Shown: positions 25,365-34,771, numbered from the stretch's first letter. The stretch: 64,000 nucleotides of DNA from Bacteroidota bacterium (GCA_021156365.1 JAJNDK010000003.1:434001-498000), one strand, 5' to 3'. The notes: generated from the letters alone by a model not told the origin. Numbers and translations: made by a program.

Positions 25365-27320
25365 TTAAAGATTAAATTTCTCTTTCCAAACCGAAAAAGT
25401 TAACGCTTTAAAAACAATGGTCTGCTCAGGCTTACTGCCGGATAAACCATCGATAGCTGTATGCAGCTTTTTCAGATCAACATATTCTCCTAGATCTTTG
25501 TGAAGCAATTCTTTTATCGTATTCTTATGATCCGAAAGCCATTTGTTATTCGGTGTTACATAGCCCATTTTATCCTTGCGTTCGTAGATCGGTTTTGGCA
25601 ACAGATCTTTGGTTGCTTCGCGCAGTAAGGATTTGCTTACACCATTATGCAATTTATAAGCGCTTTCGATGGCAAACGTATTTTCGATCATCGGCAGGTC
25701 GTCGGCAAAAGGAGTGCGTGATTCCACCGAATGCCACATACCGCAGCGGTCTTCGCATTTCAGGTATAATTTGAGACGTGTATTCACAAACTCCTGCGCC
25801 AGGATCTCATTCAGTGTTTCGGCTTTGTTCCTTCCGGATCGTTTTCCAAATTGTCCCGCGAAATTCTTTGACAGATAAGAGGCTTGCTGTTTTTTTAAGC
25901 CTTTGAGGCCAGACAGCAAACCGCTTTCTTTTTTCTTTACGTTTTCTTTTATCCAGTACAGTGCTTCATTCGACAGCTTTCCTTTTTTCTTCAGTTCCTG
26001 CAATGCCATCCTTCCTCCTTTGTTGGCAGCTATTTCATTCCAGTAATAAGAGAAGTAAGGCGTGTAACCCGCAAAAAGCTCATCGCCGCCTTGTCCATCC
26101 AACACTACTTTGATCCCGTTTTGTTTTACCAGCTGCATTACTTTGAACTGTGCATAGGTGCTAGTGCTCCAGAGTGGAATGTCCTGGCAGTATACGAGGT
26201 CCTGCAATTCATTGAACAACTGATCTCCGGAAGGAGTGATGGTATGCCATTTCGATCGTGTACTGTCGGCCACCAGTTTTGCCCACTTGCTTTCGTCTAT
26301 GTCTTCATTGGGAAACATGGCGGTAAAAAGATGGATCCCTTCTTTACTTTGCAGGATATTCATCGCACCGGCGATAGCACTGCTGTCAATGCCTCCGCTC
26401 AGGCAGCAGCCCACTGACACATCCGATCGCAAACGCAGGCGAATGCTGTCCATGAAAAGCTCACGGGTTTGTGCGATATACTGCTTATACTTGCTTTCCG
26501 AAAAATCCACAAAGTCATTGTTGATCCCCAGCGAATAATAGAGCTCTTTCGTGAGTTCTTTGCTGTTGAGGTCGAGAACTAAATTGGTAGAAGGGAACAG
26601 CTCAAAAATATTTTCAAAAAAACCTGCTTCTTCGTATTCTTCTTCCGAGTAGGCAAAGAAATCATACACCGCTTTTTTATTGATGCCGGTTTCCACGAAG
26701 GGCAGTTGACGAATGGCTTTTTGCTCGGAGGCAAAACAGAAGATCCCGTTTTTGAAATAATAATAAAAAGGTTTTACACCAAAGCGATCGCGGGAAGCAA
26801 ACAGGCAATTCTTTTGACGGTCGTAGATCACGAAGGACCACATGCCGTTGAATTTCTTTACGCAATCCGTTCCCCATGCAGTATACGCAGCGAGGATAAC
26901 TTCCGTATCGGATGCTGTTTCGAACACTACACCCGTTTGTTGCAGTTCTTTGCGGATCTCGATGTAATTGTAGATCTCGCCGTTAAAAGTGATCCAGTTG
27001 TTTTTCTCTTTGTTGCACATCGGTTGGTGTCCGCCGGGACTGAGGTCGAGTATGGAAAGACGGCGGTGAGCAAGGGCTACAAAACAACTGGTATCGGAAA
27101 AAGATTCGATCTTTTCATGAGGTGAATACCGGAAACCGGCTTTAAATACCTGCTCCTGTGTGTGTGATGATCCTAAAGCGGAAATTTCGTTTTCACTGAA
27201 AAGGGCAAATCCTTCGTCATCCGGGCCTCTGTGTGCAATGGTACGGCTCATCGAAAAGACGGACTCCCGGATGGGAGTGTTTTTTCGTTCTAAAAATGCT
27301 ATGCCTGCTATTCCACACAT
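25365..27320 (-). CDS. asnB: Asparagine synthase (glutamine-hydrolysing)
   Basis: 651 residues. The class II glutamine amidotransferase domain begins with catalytic Cys2 (MCGIAGIAF) and includes RGPDDEG and FNGEIYN (112-118). The synthetase domain has the PP-loop SGGIDSS (308-314) and later DGQGGDELFAGYTPY and RTPFADDLPMIE. It makes asparagine from aspartate, glutamine and ATP. Length and context, at the end of a glycan-type operon (40 nt after the arylsulfotransferase-like gene), fit the AsnB-like enzymes often seen in polysaccharide clusters, where they may amidate a sugar acid or peptide instead (inference). Confidence 0.93.
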   Translation of the reverse strand: MCGIAGIAFLERKNTPIRESVFSMSRTIAHRGPDDEGFALFSENEISALGSSHTQEQVFKAGFRYSPHEKIESFSDTSCFVALAHRRLSILDLSPGGHQPMCNKEKNNWITFNGEIYNYIEIRKELQQTGVVFETASDTEVILAAYTAWGTDCVKKFNGMWSFVIYDRQKNCLFASRDRFGVKPFYYYFKNGIFCFASEQKAIRQLPFVETGINKKAVYDFFAYSEEEYEEAGFFENIFELFPSTNLVLDLNSKELTKELYYSLGINNDFVDFSESKYKQYIAQTRELFMDSIRLRLRSDVSVGCCLSGGIDSSAIAGAMNILQSKEGIHLFTAMFPNEDIDESKWAKLVADSTRSKWHTITPSGDQLFNELQDLVYCQDIPLWSTSTYAQFKVMQLVKQNGIKVVLDGQGGDELFAGYTPYFSYYWNEIAANKGGRMALQELKKKGKLSNEALYWIKENVKKKESGLLSGLKGLKKQQASYLSKNFAGQFGKRSGRNKAETLNEILAQEFVNTRLKLYLKCEDRCGMWHSVESRTPFADDLPMIENTFAIESAYKLHNGVSKSLLREATKDLLPKPIYERKDKMGYVTPNNKWLSDHKNTIKELLHKDLGEYVDLKKLHTAIDGLSGSKPEQTIVFKALTFSVWKEKFNL

Positions 27321-27360
27321 ACTCTGCTGCTGATTAACGTAAATTCATCCTGAAAATTGC

Positions 27361-29100
27361 TTACAATTCGTACACGATCTTCTTTGTGTTTTCAGGATTT
27401 GTGAGCGACTTTATTTCAATAATTAATTTTTTTATTTTCGGATGCTTTTCCATTCCCAAAACATATGAACCTGTATTGGATTCACCACCCATAAGATTTG
27501 TGACATCAAACTGCTCGATTACTATTCCCGTATCGTCTCTGATGCCTATTGTATAAGCATCGGCTGATGAACCTTCATTTGTAATTTTGAGTTCCAGGTG
27601 AATTTGTTTCTTTCTAGCTGAGCTGCCCAATACTTCTGCTGAAAAATAGTTCGGGTAAAGAGAAGGGGCAGGGCTTGCTCTGTACTGCGGAGAAGCTTTC
27701 CATTTTTTCTCTGATCCGGAGTATTGCTCGAAAAAACCGTCCCAGATAATTTTCTTATTCCTGCTTACTTCAAACACGCGATTGAGTTGCCCCATACTTA
27801 CAAATAAATTTGAATTGCCAAGCTCGGTAACTCCGCCACCTTTCAGACTCCGGCCATCACTCAGACTATCAAAGTTGCAGGGGAATTCCCATTCAACACC
27901 CCTTCGCTTTGCTATTGTATCCGGCCTGGAAAGGATCTGCACGGACGAAACGGCATTTTGATTCAAAGTAATATCGTTGTTGTTGAAGATCGCTATCCGT
28001 CCGTCTTTCAGGAAACGTGCATCGTGCTGGAATTTGAACTGCCCTTGTTCCGACTTATTCTCCCCGTAGCTCGTAACGATCGCTCCGGTCTTTTTATCGA
28101 TCACGATGATCCGGCTAAGGTCGCGGAAACCAACACTCACCAGGCCTTTTTCTTCATCCACATCAAAGGCATTCATGTGTGGAGTCGGGTTGTCGAGCGT
28201 ATCGGCATTGCCATGCGAAAAAATGGTCGCATCGTCCAGGTATTTTTCCGGGTTCCAATACCACACCAATTCTTTTCCGGCATTGAATTCCATAATACTT
28301 CCGTATTCCACTTTTGCACAAAGTACTCCATTTATTTTTTTGGTCTCCTGTAGCTTTTTGATCTTACTTTCGGGCCAGGAAGCCGGGATTGGCTTATACA
28401 CGAAATGATTGCCAAGCACCATATAATTCCCGTTCTTAAGTTTGGTGAAGCAATGGTGATAAAAACCGGCGCTGTCTTTTTTATCTTTTACGGTCACCGG
28501 CGCTTCCCAAAGAATGGTTCCGGTTATATCGCATTCAAGAGCCGATCTGCTGTTGAGGAAAGTAAAGGTTCCGTCTTTCGTCATTTTCAGATCCCTTATG
28601 CGTTCCATAAAATTTACCTTTCCGGGAACGTCGGGCAGGTACCAGACCGGCTCTCCTTTCCGGTTAACAGCGATACGGTTATAGTCAATAAAAACGAGAT
28701 CGTCCGGATTTACGGAAGGATCCGAGTAATTGATCCGAAGCCTGAAGATATTGGTATTTACCAGATCAGTGTTTTTTATGCTGAATGTAAAATACGTACT
28801 CGTGAAGATCTGTTTCTCTTTTTTATTGAAGGCGATTACTCTCCATTTGTAGGATTGTCCGAATGCCAGATCGTTTATGATCTTTACAGTGGAGTTGCTC
28901 GTATATTCTTTCGGTGTTTCAGTATCCTTTACAGTAGCTATCTCAAGCTTGTAGCGAATTGAATTTTTTACGGCAGGGTATTCAAAAAGTACCTGTGTAT
29001 AATTCAATATACTTTTATCCATAGGTTTTACCCGCGCATCGGAGAAGTATGCATGCAGTGTAAAAAGCAGTATCAGTATATTCTGTGAAAAAGTCTTCAT
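27361..29100 (-). CDS. Arylsulfotransferase-like (ASST) exported protein
   Basis: 579 residues from the ATG at 29100, which opens a signal peptide (MKTFSQNILILLFTLHAYFS); the frame extends to 29127 but that start weakens the signal. An N-terminal fibronectin-like part (KNSIRYKLEIATVKD, SYKWRVIAFNKKEKQIF) precedes a beta-propeller with FTFLNSRSALECDITGTILW, HHCFTKLKNGNYMVLGNH, HGNADTLDNPTPHMNAFDVD and KFQHDARFLKDGRIAIFNNND. The paired His residues fit the arylsulfotransferase_2-type family, which in known members moves sulfate between phenols outside the cytoplasm. Whether this member is active on a glycan is unknown. Confidence 0.82.
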   Translation of the reverse strand: MKTFSQNILILLFTLHAYFSDARVKPMDKSILNYTQVLFEYPAVKNSIRYKLEIATVKDTETPKEYTSNSTVKIINDLAFGQSYKWRVIAFNKKEKQIFTSTYFTFSIKNTDLVNTNIFRLRINYSDPSVNPDDLVFIDYNRIAVNRKGEPVWYLPDVPGKVNFMERIRDLKMTKDGTFTFLNSRSALECDITGTILWEAPVTVKDKKDSAGFYHHCFTKLKNGNYMVLGNHFVYKPIPASWPESKIKKLQETKKINGVLCAKVEYGSIMEFNAGKELVWYWNPEKYLDDATIFSHGNADTLDNPTPHMNAFDVDEEKGLVSVGFRDLSRIIVIDKKTGAIVTSYGENKSEQGQFKFQHDARFLKDGRIAIFNNNDITLNQNAVSSVQILSRPDTIAKRRGVEWEFPCNFDSLSDGRSLKGGGVTELGNSNLFVSMGQLNRVFEVSRNKKIIWDGFFEQYSGSEKKWKASPQYRASPAPSLYPNYFSAEVLGSSARKKQIHLELKITNEGSSADAYTIGIRDDTGIVIEQFDVTNLMGGESNTGSYVLGMEKHPKIKKLIIEIKSLTNPENTKKIVYEL

Positions 29101-29162
29101 ACCAATTGATCCGACAAAAGTAGCCATTATTTTTCTTCGCTGTTAGGCCGGAACCGGCAAGT

Positions 29163-30410
29163 TTAATGCAGCTTCAGGAGATCTTTGAAGCTAAAGAATT
29201 GTTCCCTGATCCCGCATTTTGTATGTCTTGTAAATTCGATGACCAGGTACAGGGAAGAGATGCAATAGGATAAACAGGAAGTTAATGCCGCGCCTGTCAA
29301 TCCCATAGAAGGAATAAGCAGGATACCCGCGATGAGCGTAACTCCAAATGCTACAAGAGAAGCATACGTGCTTATTTTCATCAATCCTGTGCCTGCAAAA
29401 TAATGTGAATAGATCCCCGTAAAACCCATTAAAACGATCCCGGGACTCAGGATCTGGATCACGTACCTCATTTCGGTAAAATCATTGCCAAAGAGAAAAA
29501 CAAATACACTGTTCGGCAAAAGAATCAATACCAATACTGCAAATACGGTAAGTATCAGGCAGATCTTGGAAAGTTTCACCGAATAAGAGATAGCGAAGGA
29601 CTTGTTCTCATTGTTGGAAAGCGTTGCATATTGAACCATAGAAATCCCGTTCATGATCACCCACACCGCTTCTGCCACCGAAGAGCCGGTGGAGAATACA
29701 CCGACAAATGCCTTACCTTTTAATGGAAAAAAATAATCAAGGAAATAATACGAAAGCCGGTAATTGAGCAGTTGAATAGCATTTCCGGCCTGCACAATAA
29801 ATCCGTAATTCAGGATCTCTTTGCAGGTTTGGATCAGCGGACTTTTTTCAACAGGAAAAATGTACTTGCTCAAAACGATAAGGCTGTAAAAGAAATTAAG
29901 CGAATAACCGATCAGTAAAGCAAGGTAATAGCTCTGCGCATTGTTCTGTCCCAGGCCGAAAATAAGGAAGCACAGAACAAGGAAAAGCGAAAATGTTTGC
30001 AGGATCCCTCCTGTGTTGCTTTGCCGGATCTTCTGCAGGCCATTCAGGAACATATTGCCAACGCTGCTGAAATTCAGCATCAACGAAAGCGCTGTAAACC
30101 AGAGGTAATCCCGGAGATCGTATCCTAAGTAAAAATTAAAGAGGAAGGGCAGGAGCAGGGCACACAATACGGCCATCCAGGCAGAAGGAATGACCAGGCG
30201 CTGCGCCTTTAGCTTTGGAATAAGATAGACCAGCGCACTTCCCCCGATCAGGTCGTTGATCATCAGGATGAGCGTAACATTCAGGTACATCAGGCTCATT
30301 TGTCCGCGTCCTTCTGCACCGGTGAACTTAGCGGTGATGATGACAATCAGGAAATTGAGGATGGAAACAATGCCTTTCGAAAATATGGTCTGTATGATCT
30401 TATTCAGCAT
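29163..30410 (-). CDS. Polysaccharide flippase (Wzx/MATE-like)
   Basis: 415 residues with about 12 membrane helices. The start LNKIIQTIFSKGIVSILNFLIVIITAKFTGAEGRGQMSLM is typical of the oligosaccharide flippase (RfbX/Wzx) family, which moves lipid-linked sugar units across the inner membrane. The gene overlaps the preceding glycosyltransferase gene by 11 bases. Its neighbours (FkbM methyltransferase, GT9, arylsulfotransferase-like protein, asnB) support a surface-glycan role. Confidence 0.88.
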   Translation of the reverse strand: MLNKIIQTIFSKGIVSILNFLIVIITAKFTGAEGRGQMSLMYLNVTLILMINDLIGGSALVYLIPKLKAQRLVIPSAWMAVLCALLLPFLFNFYLGYDLRDYLWFTALSLMLNFSSVGNMFLNGLQKIRQSNTGGILQTFSLFLVLCFLIFGLGQNNAQSYYLALLIGYSLNFFYSLIVLSKYIFPVEKSPLIQTCKEILNYGFIVQAGNAIQLLNYRLSYYFLDYFFPLKGKAFVGVFSTGSSVAEAVWVIMNGISMVQYATLSNNENKSFAISYSVKLSKICLILTVFAVLVLILLPNSVFVFLFGNDFTEMRYVIQILSPGIVLMGFTGIYSHYFAGTGLMKISTYASLVAFGVTLIAGILLIPSMGLTGAALTSCLSYCISSLYLVIEFTRHTKCGIREQFFSFKDLLKLH

Positions 30411-31455
30411 TTTGCAGGTGTTGGCTTAAAAATACAGATAGTTTTTCGAATACCGTTTCGGGAGAAATTCCTTTTAAGCAGATAAAATCAGGGCAATTCA
30501 ATGGGTCGGTCATACGGTCGGTATTAGGGCTTATCCATGCGCTGCAGGGGCGGCATCTGATGGCTTCATTAATGATCACTGTATGCCTGGAAGGATTAAA
30601 TCCTGAATAAGCGTATAATTTTTCGTTCGATGCTCCCCAGATCGTAAACGTAGGTTTGTTGAGCGCAGCGGCGAGGTGCATCAGGCCACTGTCACTGCCT
30701 GCAAGTGCCACTGCATTTTTAATAACAGTGATCGCTTCTTTTAAGGTGGTTTTCCCGGTGAGATTCACGATCGAGGTGTTCCGGATCTGATCTCCTATTT
30801 GCAACTCGTTTTTGTCACCAAGCAATACGATCTTCAGCTGAGGAAAACGTTCGAAGGTTTTTTCAAGTACTGTTTGCCATTTCTCAGGATCCCAGATCTT
30901 GTAAGGTGTTGAATTGTTTCCGGCGCCAGCCTGCAGCACGATATATTTTTCAGGTAATGAAATGTTCAATACATCGGATGCAATATGACTGAGCTGAAAA
31001 TCCGCTTCGGATATGCCCGTTTCTTCTGTGTAAAGGCGTAAGTTTTGCTCACCGTCGTGTATATTTTCTTTGGGTTCGATGAACTGAAGATTCGTAAGCA
31101 CTCTCCGTTTGAACTGCACTTTTTTGTTAATGCGTACTTCCTTTGAGGTACTGGAAGCTGCAATGATATTACGTTTACCGGCCGAGAAACAATTCACGAA
31201 GGAAAGGTCGAATTTTTTGAAGCTAAAACGGGTGATGAACCAGACCAATTTGGGCTTCGTGAGAATAATGATCTTTTCATCAAGCAGATCGTTTCCCTCA
31301 TATAGCTCCTGCAGATCAAAAGGCGAGGTAAAAATACCTGTAACATGGAAGCCATCTTTTTTCAGACGTTTCACAAGCGGTGTCAGCAGCAGGGCATCAC
31401 CGATCCCTGCCGAATAATAGATAGCTGCTTTTTTATGTTTCCCGCTATTTTCCAA
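30400..31455 (-). CDS. Glycosyltransferase family 9 (heptosyltransferase-like)
   Basis: 351 residues. The start codon is a TTG at 31455: no ATG or GTG lies between the upstream stop and the family's N-terminal block, which here is YYSAGIGDALLLTPLVKRLK. Near the C-terminus AVALAGSDSGLMHLAAALNKPTFTIWGAS is the classic ADP-heptose or nucleotide-sugar binding region of the family. It adds a sugar in lipopolysaccharide-core or other surface-glycan synthesis; the exact sugar is unknown. The TTG overlaps the stop of the FkbM gene, and its own end overlaps the flippase gene. Confidence 0.88.
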   Translation of the reverse strand: MENSGKHKKAAIYYSAGIGDALLLTPLVKRLKKDGFHVTGIFTSPFDLQELYEGNDLLDEKIIILTKPKLVWFITRFSFKKFDLSFVNCFSAGKRNIIAASSTSKEVRINKKVQFKRRVLTNLQFIEPKENIHDGEQNLRLYTEETGISEADFQLSHIASDVLNISLPEKYIVLQAGAGNNSTPYKIWDPEKWQTVLEKTFERFPQLKIVLLGDKNELQIGDQIRNTSIVNLTGKTTLKEAITVIKNAVALAGSDSGLMHLAAALNKPTFTIWGASNEKLYAYSGFNPSRHTVIINEAIRCRPCSAWISPNTDRMTDPLNCPDFICLKGISPETVFEKLSVFLSQHLQNAE

Positions 31456-32308
31456 AGATCCTGCTAAGCTTGTTATTGATGTCGATGATATCCTGTATGT
31501 AAACGGAGTGGGAAGGAACGAACAAAAAATTATTGATATAATTCCGTGTTCCCCAGTCTTTTTTTTCCTGCGACGGCTCGCCTACAACCGGGATGATCCG
31601 GTGCTGCAGGTTATCGAAAAAAAACACTTCGTAGCTTTTTCCTTCAGGAGCAAATGCGTTTATTTCGTTTATTAATTCCAATACCGTTTTGCCGGGGTGA
31701 TGTCGCTTTTCGATCTCAAGGAGCATTAACGGAAAATGACCGGAAATAGTATGCCTGGCGCCTTTTAGAACGGCCAGCTCAAAGCCCTCCACATCGATTT
31801 TAAGGCAGTCTGCCAGCTTCCCGCCCTGTTCTTTGAGAAAGGTGTCCAATGTCAGGCATTTAACCTGTACAAGCTCGCTGGAGGTCTCATTATCGAGTTT
31901 AGTATCAGTTCCCAGGCTTCCGAGTGTATCATCTTCCTGCCCGTTTATTGTAGGGATCTTGAATACTGCTTGTTCGTTGCGGTCGCTTAGTGCAATGTCG
32001 GAACTGTGTATGGCCGGGAAAAGGGTCTGCAACCGTTTGAACAATTTGGGATTGGGCTCAAAAGCATAGATCTGTTTGGAAGGCAGGTATTTTTCTGCTG
32101 CAAAAATATATTCGCCTTTATTGGCGCCGATATCAAAGAAATTAAGTTGCGGGTGTTTTGAAAAAAGCTCTTCTAAGATCAGTACTTCGGGTTCGTTGTT
32201 GATTTCACCCAGGGTATTCCACGAAAATCGTTTTTGTTCCCGGAACAGGTAATTTTTCGCCGTCCGGGGAAACAAGTTCAGAAGTATGGATTTGATCGTT
32301 TTTTTCAA
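31445..32308 (-). CDS. FkbM-family methyltransferase
   Basis: 287 residues. The start codon is a TTG at 32308; no ATG exists in the frame upstream or in the N-terminal region. The SAM-binding motif NFFDIGANKGEYIFAAEKY, then YAFEPNPKLFKRL, ADCLKIDVEGFELAVLKGA and PLMLLEIEKRH match FkbM methyltransferases, which O-methylate sugars or related small molecules. It is the first gene of the five-gene glycan operon that runs to asnB. An A/T-rich stretch and a REP-like palindrome pair lie upstream. Confidence 0.88.
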   Translation of the reverse strand: MKKTIKSILLNLFPRTAKNYLFREQKRFSWNTLGEINNEPEVLILEELFSKHPQLNFFDIGANKGEYIFAAEKYLPSKQIYAFEPNPKLFKRLQTLFPAIHSSDIALSDRNEQAVFKIPTINGQEDDTLGSLGTDTKLDNETSSELVQVKCLTLDTFLKEQGGKLADCLKIDVEGFELAVLKGARHTISGHFPLMLLEIEKRHHPGKTVLELINEINAFAPEGKSYEVFFFDNLQHRIIPVVGEPSQEKKDWGTRNYINNFLFVPSHSVYIQDIIDINNKLSRIFGK

Positions 32309-32369
32309 TTTATTTTTTTGTTTTATTAAATCTATACAAAAAAAACGGATTACCTGTAATTACTAATTG

Positions 32370-32423
32370 ACACGGCCTTTAGGCCGTGTTTTCATGATCG
32401 GTACTGGAATTGGCTTTAGCCAA
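32370..32423. repeat. REP-like pair of short palindromes
   Basis: Two hairpins share the same TTTA loop: ACACGGCC-TTTA-GGCCGTGT (32370-32389) and TTGGC-TTTA-GCCAA (32410-32423), 20 bases apart, in the gap between serS and the FkbM gene. The paired layout is like the REP/BIME elements linked to REP-associated transposases; this link is by resemblance only. Neither arm has a clear T-run on the minus strand, so simple termination of serS is less likely. Confidence 0.5.
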
Positions 32424-32485
32424 AACATGCAGAAGTCCATTCTCTGCGAGGAAATTTTCATATTCCTCCGTAAATGTGAGTTTTA

Positions 32486-33760
32486 TCAACTGATCATATC
32501 AAACCCTGCATACGGCACCAACGCTTTCGGGATCTTAATACCTTCCGGAGTTTGGTTGTTCTCAAGAATAGAAGCCAGGATCCGCGGGAATGCCAATGCA
32601 CTTCCGTTAAGGCTATGTGCCAGCACGGTTTTCCCATCTGCATTTTTGAAACGGCATTTCAGGCGGTTGGTCTGGAAGCTCTCGAAATTCGAAACAGAGC
32701 TTACTTCCAGCCAGCGTTGCTGTGCCGTACTGTATACTTCCATATCGTAGGTGAGGGCAGAAGCAAAGCTCATATCTCCACCACACAATTTCAGTGTTCT
32801 GAACGGCAATTCCAGGTCTTTTAAGAGACTTGCCACATACTCCCGCATTTCTTCGAGGATAGCATAGGATTTATCCGGATGAGCGATCTGAACGATCTCT
32901 ACTTTATCGAACTGATGTAAACGATTCAGACCGCGTACATCTTTTCCGTAGCTGCCTGCTTCCCTTCGGAAACAAAGCGTGTAGCCGCAATTTTTGATCG
33001 GCAGATCGCTTTCTTTCAGGATCACATCGCGGTAGATATTCGTGATAGGAACTTCTGCAGTAGGGATAAGGTAAAGGTTGTCAATGGTAGCATGATACAT
33101 CTGCCCTTCTTTATCCGGCAGCTGACCGGTACCGAAACCGCTGTCTTCATTTACCAATACTGGCGGCTGTACTTCCATGTAACCCTGTGCGGTGGCTTTG
33201 TCGAGGAAGAAGTTCTGCAATGCGCGTTGTAATCTTGCTCCTTTTCCTTTGTATACCGGGAATCCGGCGCCGGTGAGCTTTACACCCAATTCAAAATCGA
33301 TGAGGTCGTATTTGGCAGCCAGCTCCCAGTGAGGTTGCGCACCTTCGTGCAGTTTAGGAATATCTCCATGTTCGAAGACGGTAACATTGTCTTCCGGTGT
33401 TCTCCCGGCAGGAACTACTGCGCTCGGCAGGTTAGGGACCTGTACCAGCAGCGCATGAATATCTCCTTCAACATTCTTTAAACTGTCATCGAAATTTTTT
33501 TCTTTTAATTTCAGGTCGGCAGTTTTTGCTTTGATGCCTTCCGCTTCATCTTTTTTACCGGATTTCATGAGCTCGCCGATCTGTTTGGCCAGTGCATTGG
33601 CTTCTGCTTTCACATCATCGGTTTGTTTCTGAATGGTCCTTCTGTTGCCATCTAACTCAACGATCTTACTGATGATACTCTCAGCGTCCTTGAAATTCTT
33701 TACAGCCAGGCGTTTTATTACTTCTTCTTTGTTTTCGCGGATATAATTCAGTTGTAACAT
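32486..33760 (-). CDS. serS: Seryl-tRNA synthetase
   Basis: 424 residues. The N-terminal coiled-coil arm (about residues 30-105: RRTIQKQTDDVKAEANALAKQIG) binds the tRNA long variable arm. The class II catalytic core has TAEVPITNIYRD, motif 2 (FRREAGSYGKDVRGLNRLHQF) and motif 3 (NGSALAFPRILASILENNQT). The enzyme charges tRNA(Ser), and tRNA(Sec) where present. It is a single gene between the glycan operon and rpmA. A TAAATTTG box on the minus strand at 33799-33792 is a candidate -7 promoter element. Confidence 0.96.
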   Translation of the reverse strand: MLQLNYIRENKEEVIKRLAVKNFKDAESIISKIVELDGNRRTIQKQTDDVKAEANALAKQIGELMKSGKKDEAEGIKAKTADLKLKEKNFDDSLKNVEGDIHALLVQVPNLPSAVVPAGRTPEDNVTVFEHGDIPKLHEGAQPHWELAAKYDLIDFELGVKLTGAGFPVYKGKGARLQRALQNFFLDKATAQGYMEVQPPVLVNEDSGFGTGQLPDKEGQMYHATIDNLYLIPTAEVPITNIYRDVILKESDLPIKNCGYTLCFRREAGSYGKDVRGLNRLHQFDKVEIVQIAHPDKSYAILEEMREYVASLLKDLELPFRTLKLCGGDMSFASALTYDMEVYSTAQQRWLEVSSVSNFESFQTNRLKCRFKNADGKTVLAHSLNGSALAFPRILASILENNQTPEGIKIPKALVPYAGFDMIS

Positions 33761-33845
33761 AATTTTCGCTTTGTTTTATCTTTATATTATTCAAATTTAC
33801 ACAAATTTGTGAGAGCCCGCAGGCATATTTCTGCTTACCCAAAAG

Positions 33846-33874
33846 CAAAAAGCCCGTCGGGGAACCGACAGGCT
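33846..33874 (-). terminator. Terminator of the rplU-rpmA operon
   Basis: On the minus strand GCCTGTCGG pairs with CCGACGGGC (one G-U pair) and is followed by TTTTTG. It lies 27 nt past the rpmA stop. Confidence 0.85.
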
Positions 33875-33901
33875 TACTAATGATTTGAGCAATCGGGATT
33901 C

Positions 33902-34162
33902 TTATGCTTGCGCAGGAACTACCGATACAAACGAACGATCGTCGCGTTTTTTCTTGAAAACAACAACACCGTCAGTAAGAGCGTACAAAGTATGGTCTTT
34001 ACCGATACCTACGTTCTCGCCCGGGTGGTGTTTTGTACCACGCTGACGAACGATGATGTTTCCTGAAATCACGACTTGTCCGCCGTAGATTTTCACACCC
34101 AAACGCTTGCTATGCGATTCGCGTCCGTTTTTACTACTACCTACACCTTTCTTATGTGCCAT
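33902..34162 (-). CDS. rpmA: Ribosomal protein bL27
   Basis: 86 residues, starting [22 protein letters not shown], the conserved N-terminus that reaches the peptidyl-transferase centre. There is no N-terminal cleavage extension of the Firmicutes type. It lies 69 nt after rplU, the usual rplU-rpmA pair. Confidence 0.96.
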   Translation of the reverse strand: MAHKKGVGSSKNGRESHSKRLGVKIYGGQVVISGNIIVRQRGTKHHPGENVGIGKDHTLYALTDGVVVFKKKRDDRSFVSVVPAQA

Positions 34163-34231
34163 TTTGTTTACTTTTTATTGTACTCCTTGCTGGCAGAGGC
34201 TTTCGAAGCCAATCAGCATCAGAGACATTTA

Positions 34232-34744
34232 TTAATCTTCTTTTTTCTTGGTCGTTTTTTTAGCAGCAGCTTTTTTAGGAGCGGCAGCCTTTTTAGCAGC
34301 AGCTTTCTTAGCCGGAGCTTTTTTCTCAGCTTTTGCTTCAACAGCCGGAGCTGCTTCTACTTTTTTTCTTCTTTCCAGAACAGGTTTGCCTGCAGGTTTG
34401 TTCGCCGCTAATTTATCTTTCATGGTTTCACCTTTTGCAAGGATACCCTGTATGATGATTTGCGTGAAATCCTGGCGGTGACCGCTCAGTTTCTGGTAAC
34501 TTTTTCTTCTTTTCTTTTTGAAAATAAGAACTTTGTCACCTCTTACGTGTTGGATCACAGATGCAGCAACTCGTGCTCCATCGATCGCAGGGCTACCTAC
34601 GGAAATTTTTCCTCCGTTGTCGATAAGTAATACGTTATCGAATTCAACGTCTGCCCCTTCTTCAGCCTTTAGGCGGTGAACGTAGACCTTAAGGCCCCGT
34701 TCCACTTTAAATTGTTGCCCGGCTATGTTTACAATAGCATACAT
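34232..34744 (-). CDS. rplU: Ribosomal protein bL21 with long Lys/Ala-rich C-terminal tail
   Basis: 170 residues from the ATG at 34744; the frame opens upstream of the promoter box, so the longer start is rejected. Residues 1-103 are a normal L21 (MYAIVNIAGQQFKVERGLKV, FKKKRRKSYQKLSGHRQDFT). About 65 further residues are rich in Lys and Ala (for example APAKKAAAKKAAAPKKAAAK), like histone H1-type tails. The tail may contact rRNA from the ribosome surface (inference). A TATCTTTG -7 box lies 27 nt upstream. Confidence 0.94.
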   Translation of the reverse strand: MYAIVNIAGQQFKVERGLKVYVHRLKAEEGADVEFDNVLLIDNGGKISVGSPAIDGARVAASVIQHVRGDKVLIFKKKRRKSYQKLSGHRQDFTQIIIQGILAKGETMKDKLAANKPAGKPVLERRKKVEAAPAVEAKAEKKAPAKKAAAKKAAAPKKAAAKKTTKKKED

Positions 34745-34771
34745 GTTTATAATTCTTTTAAAATTGGAGGG

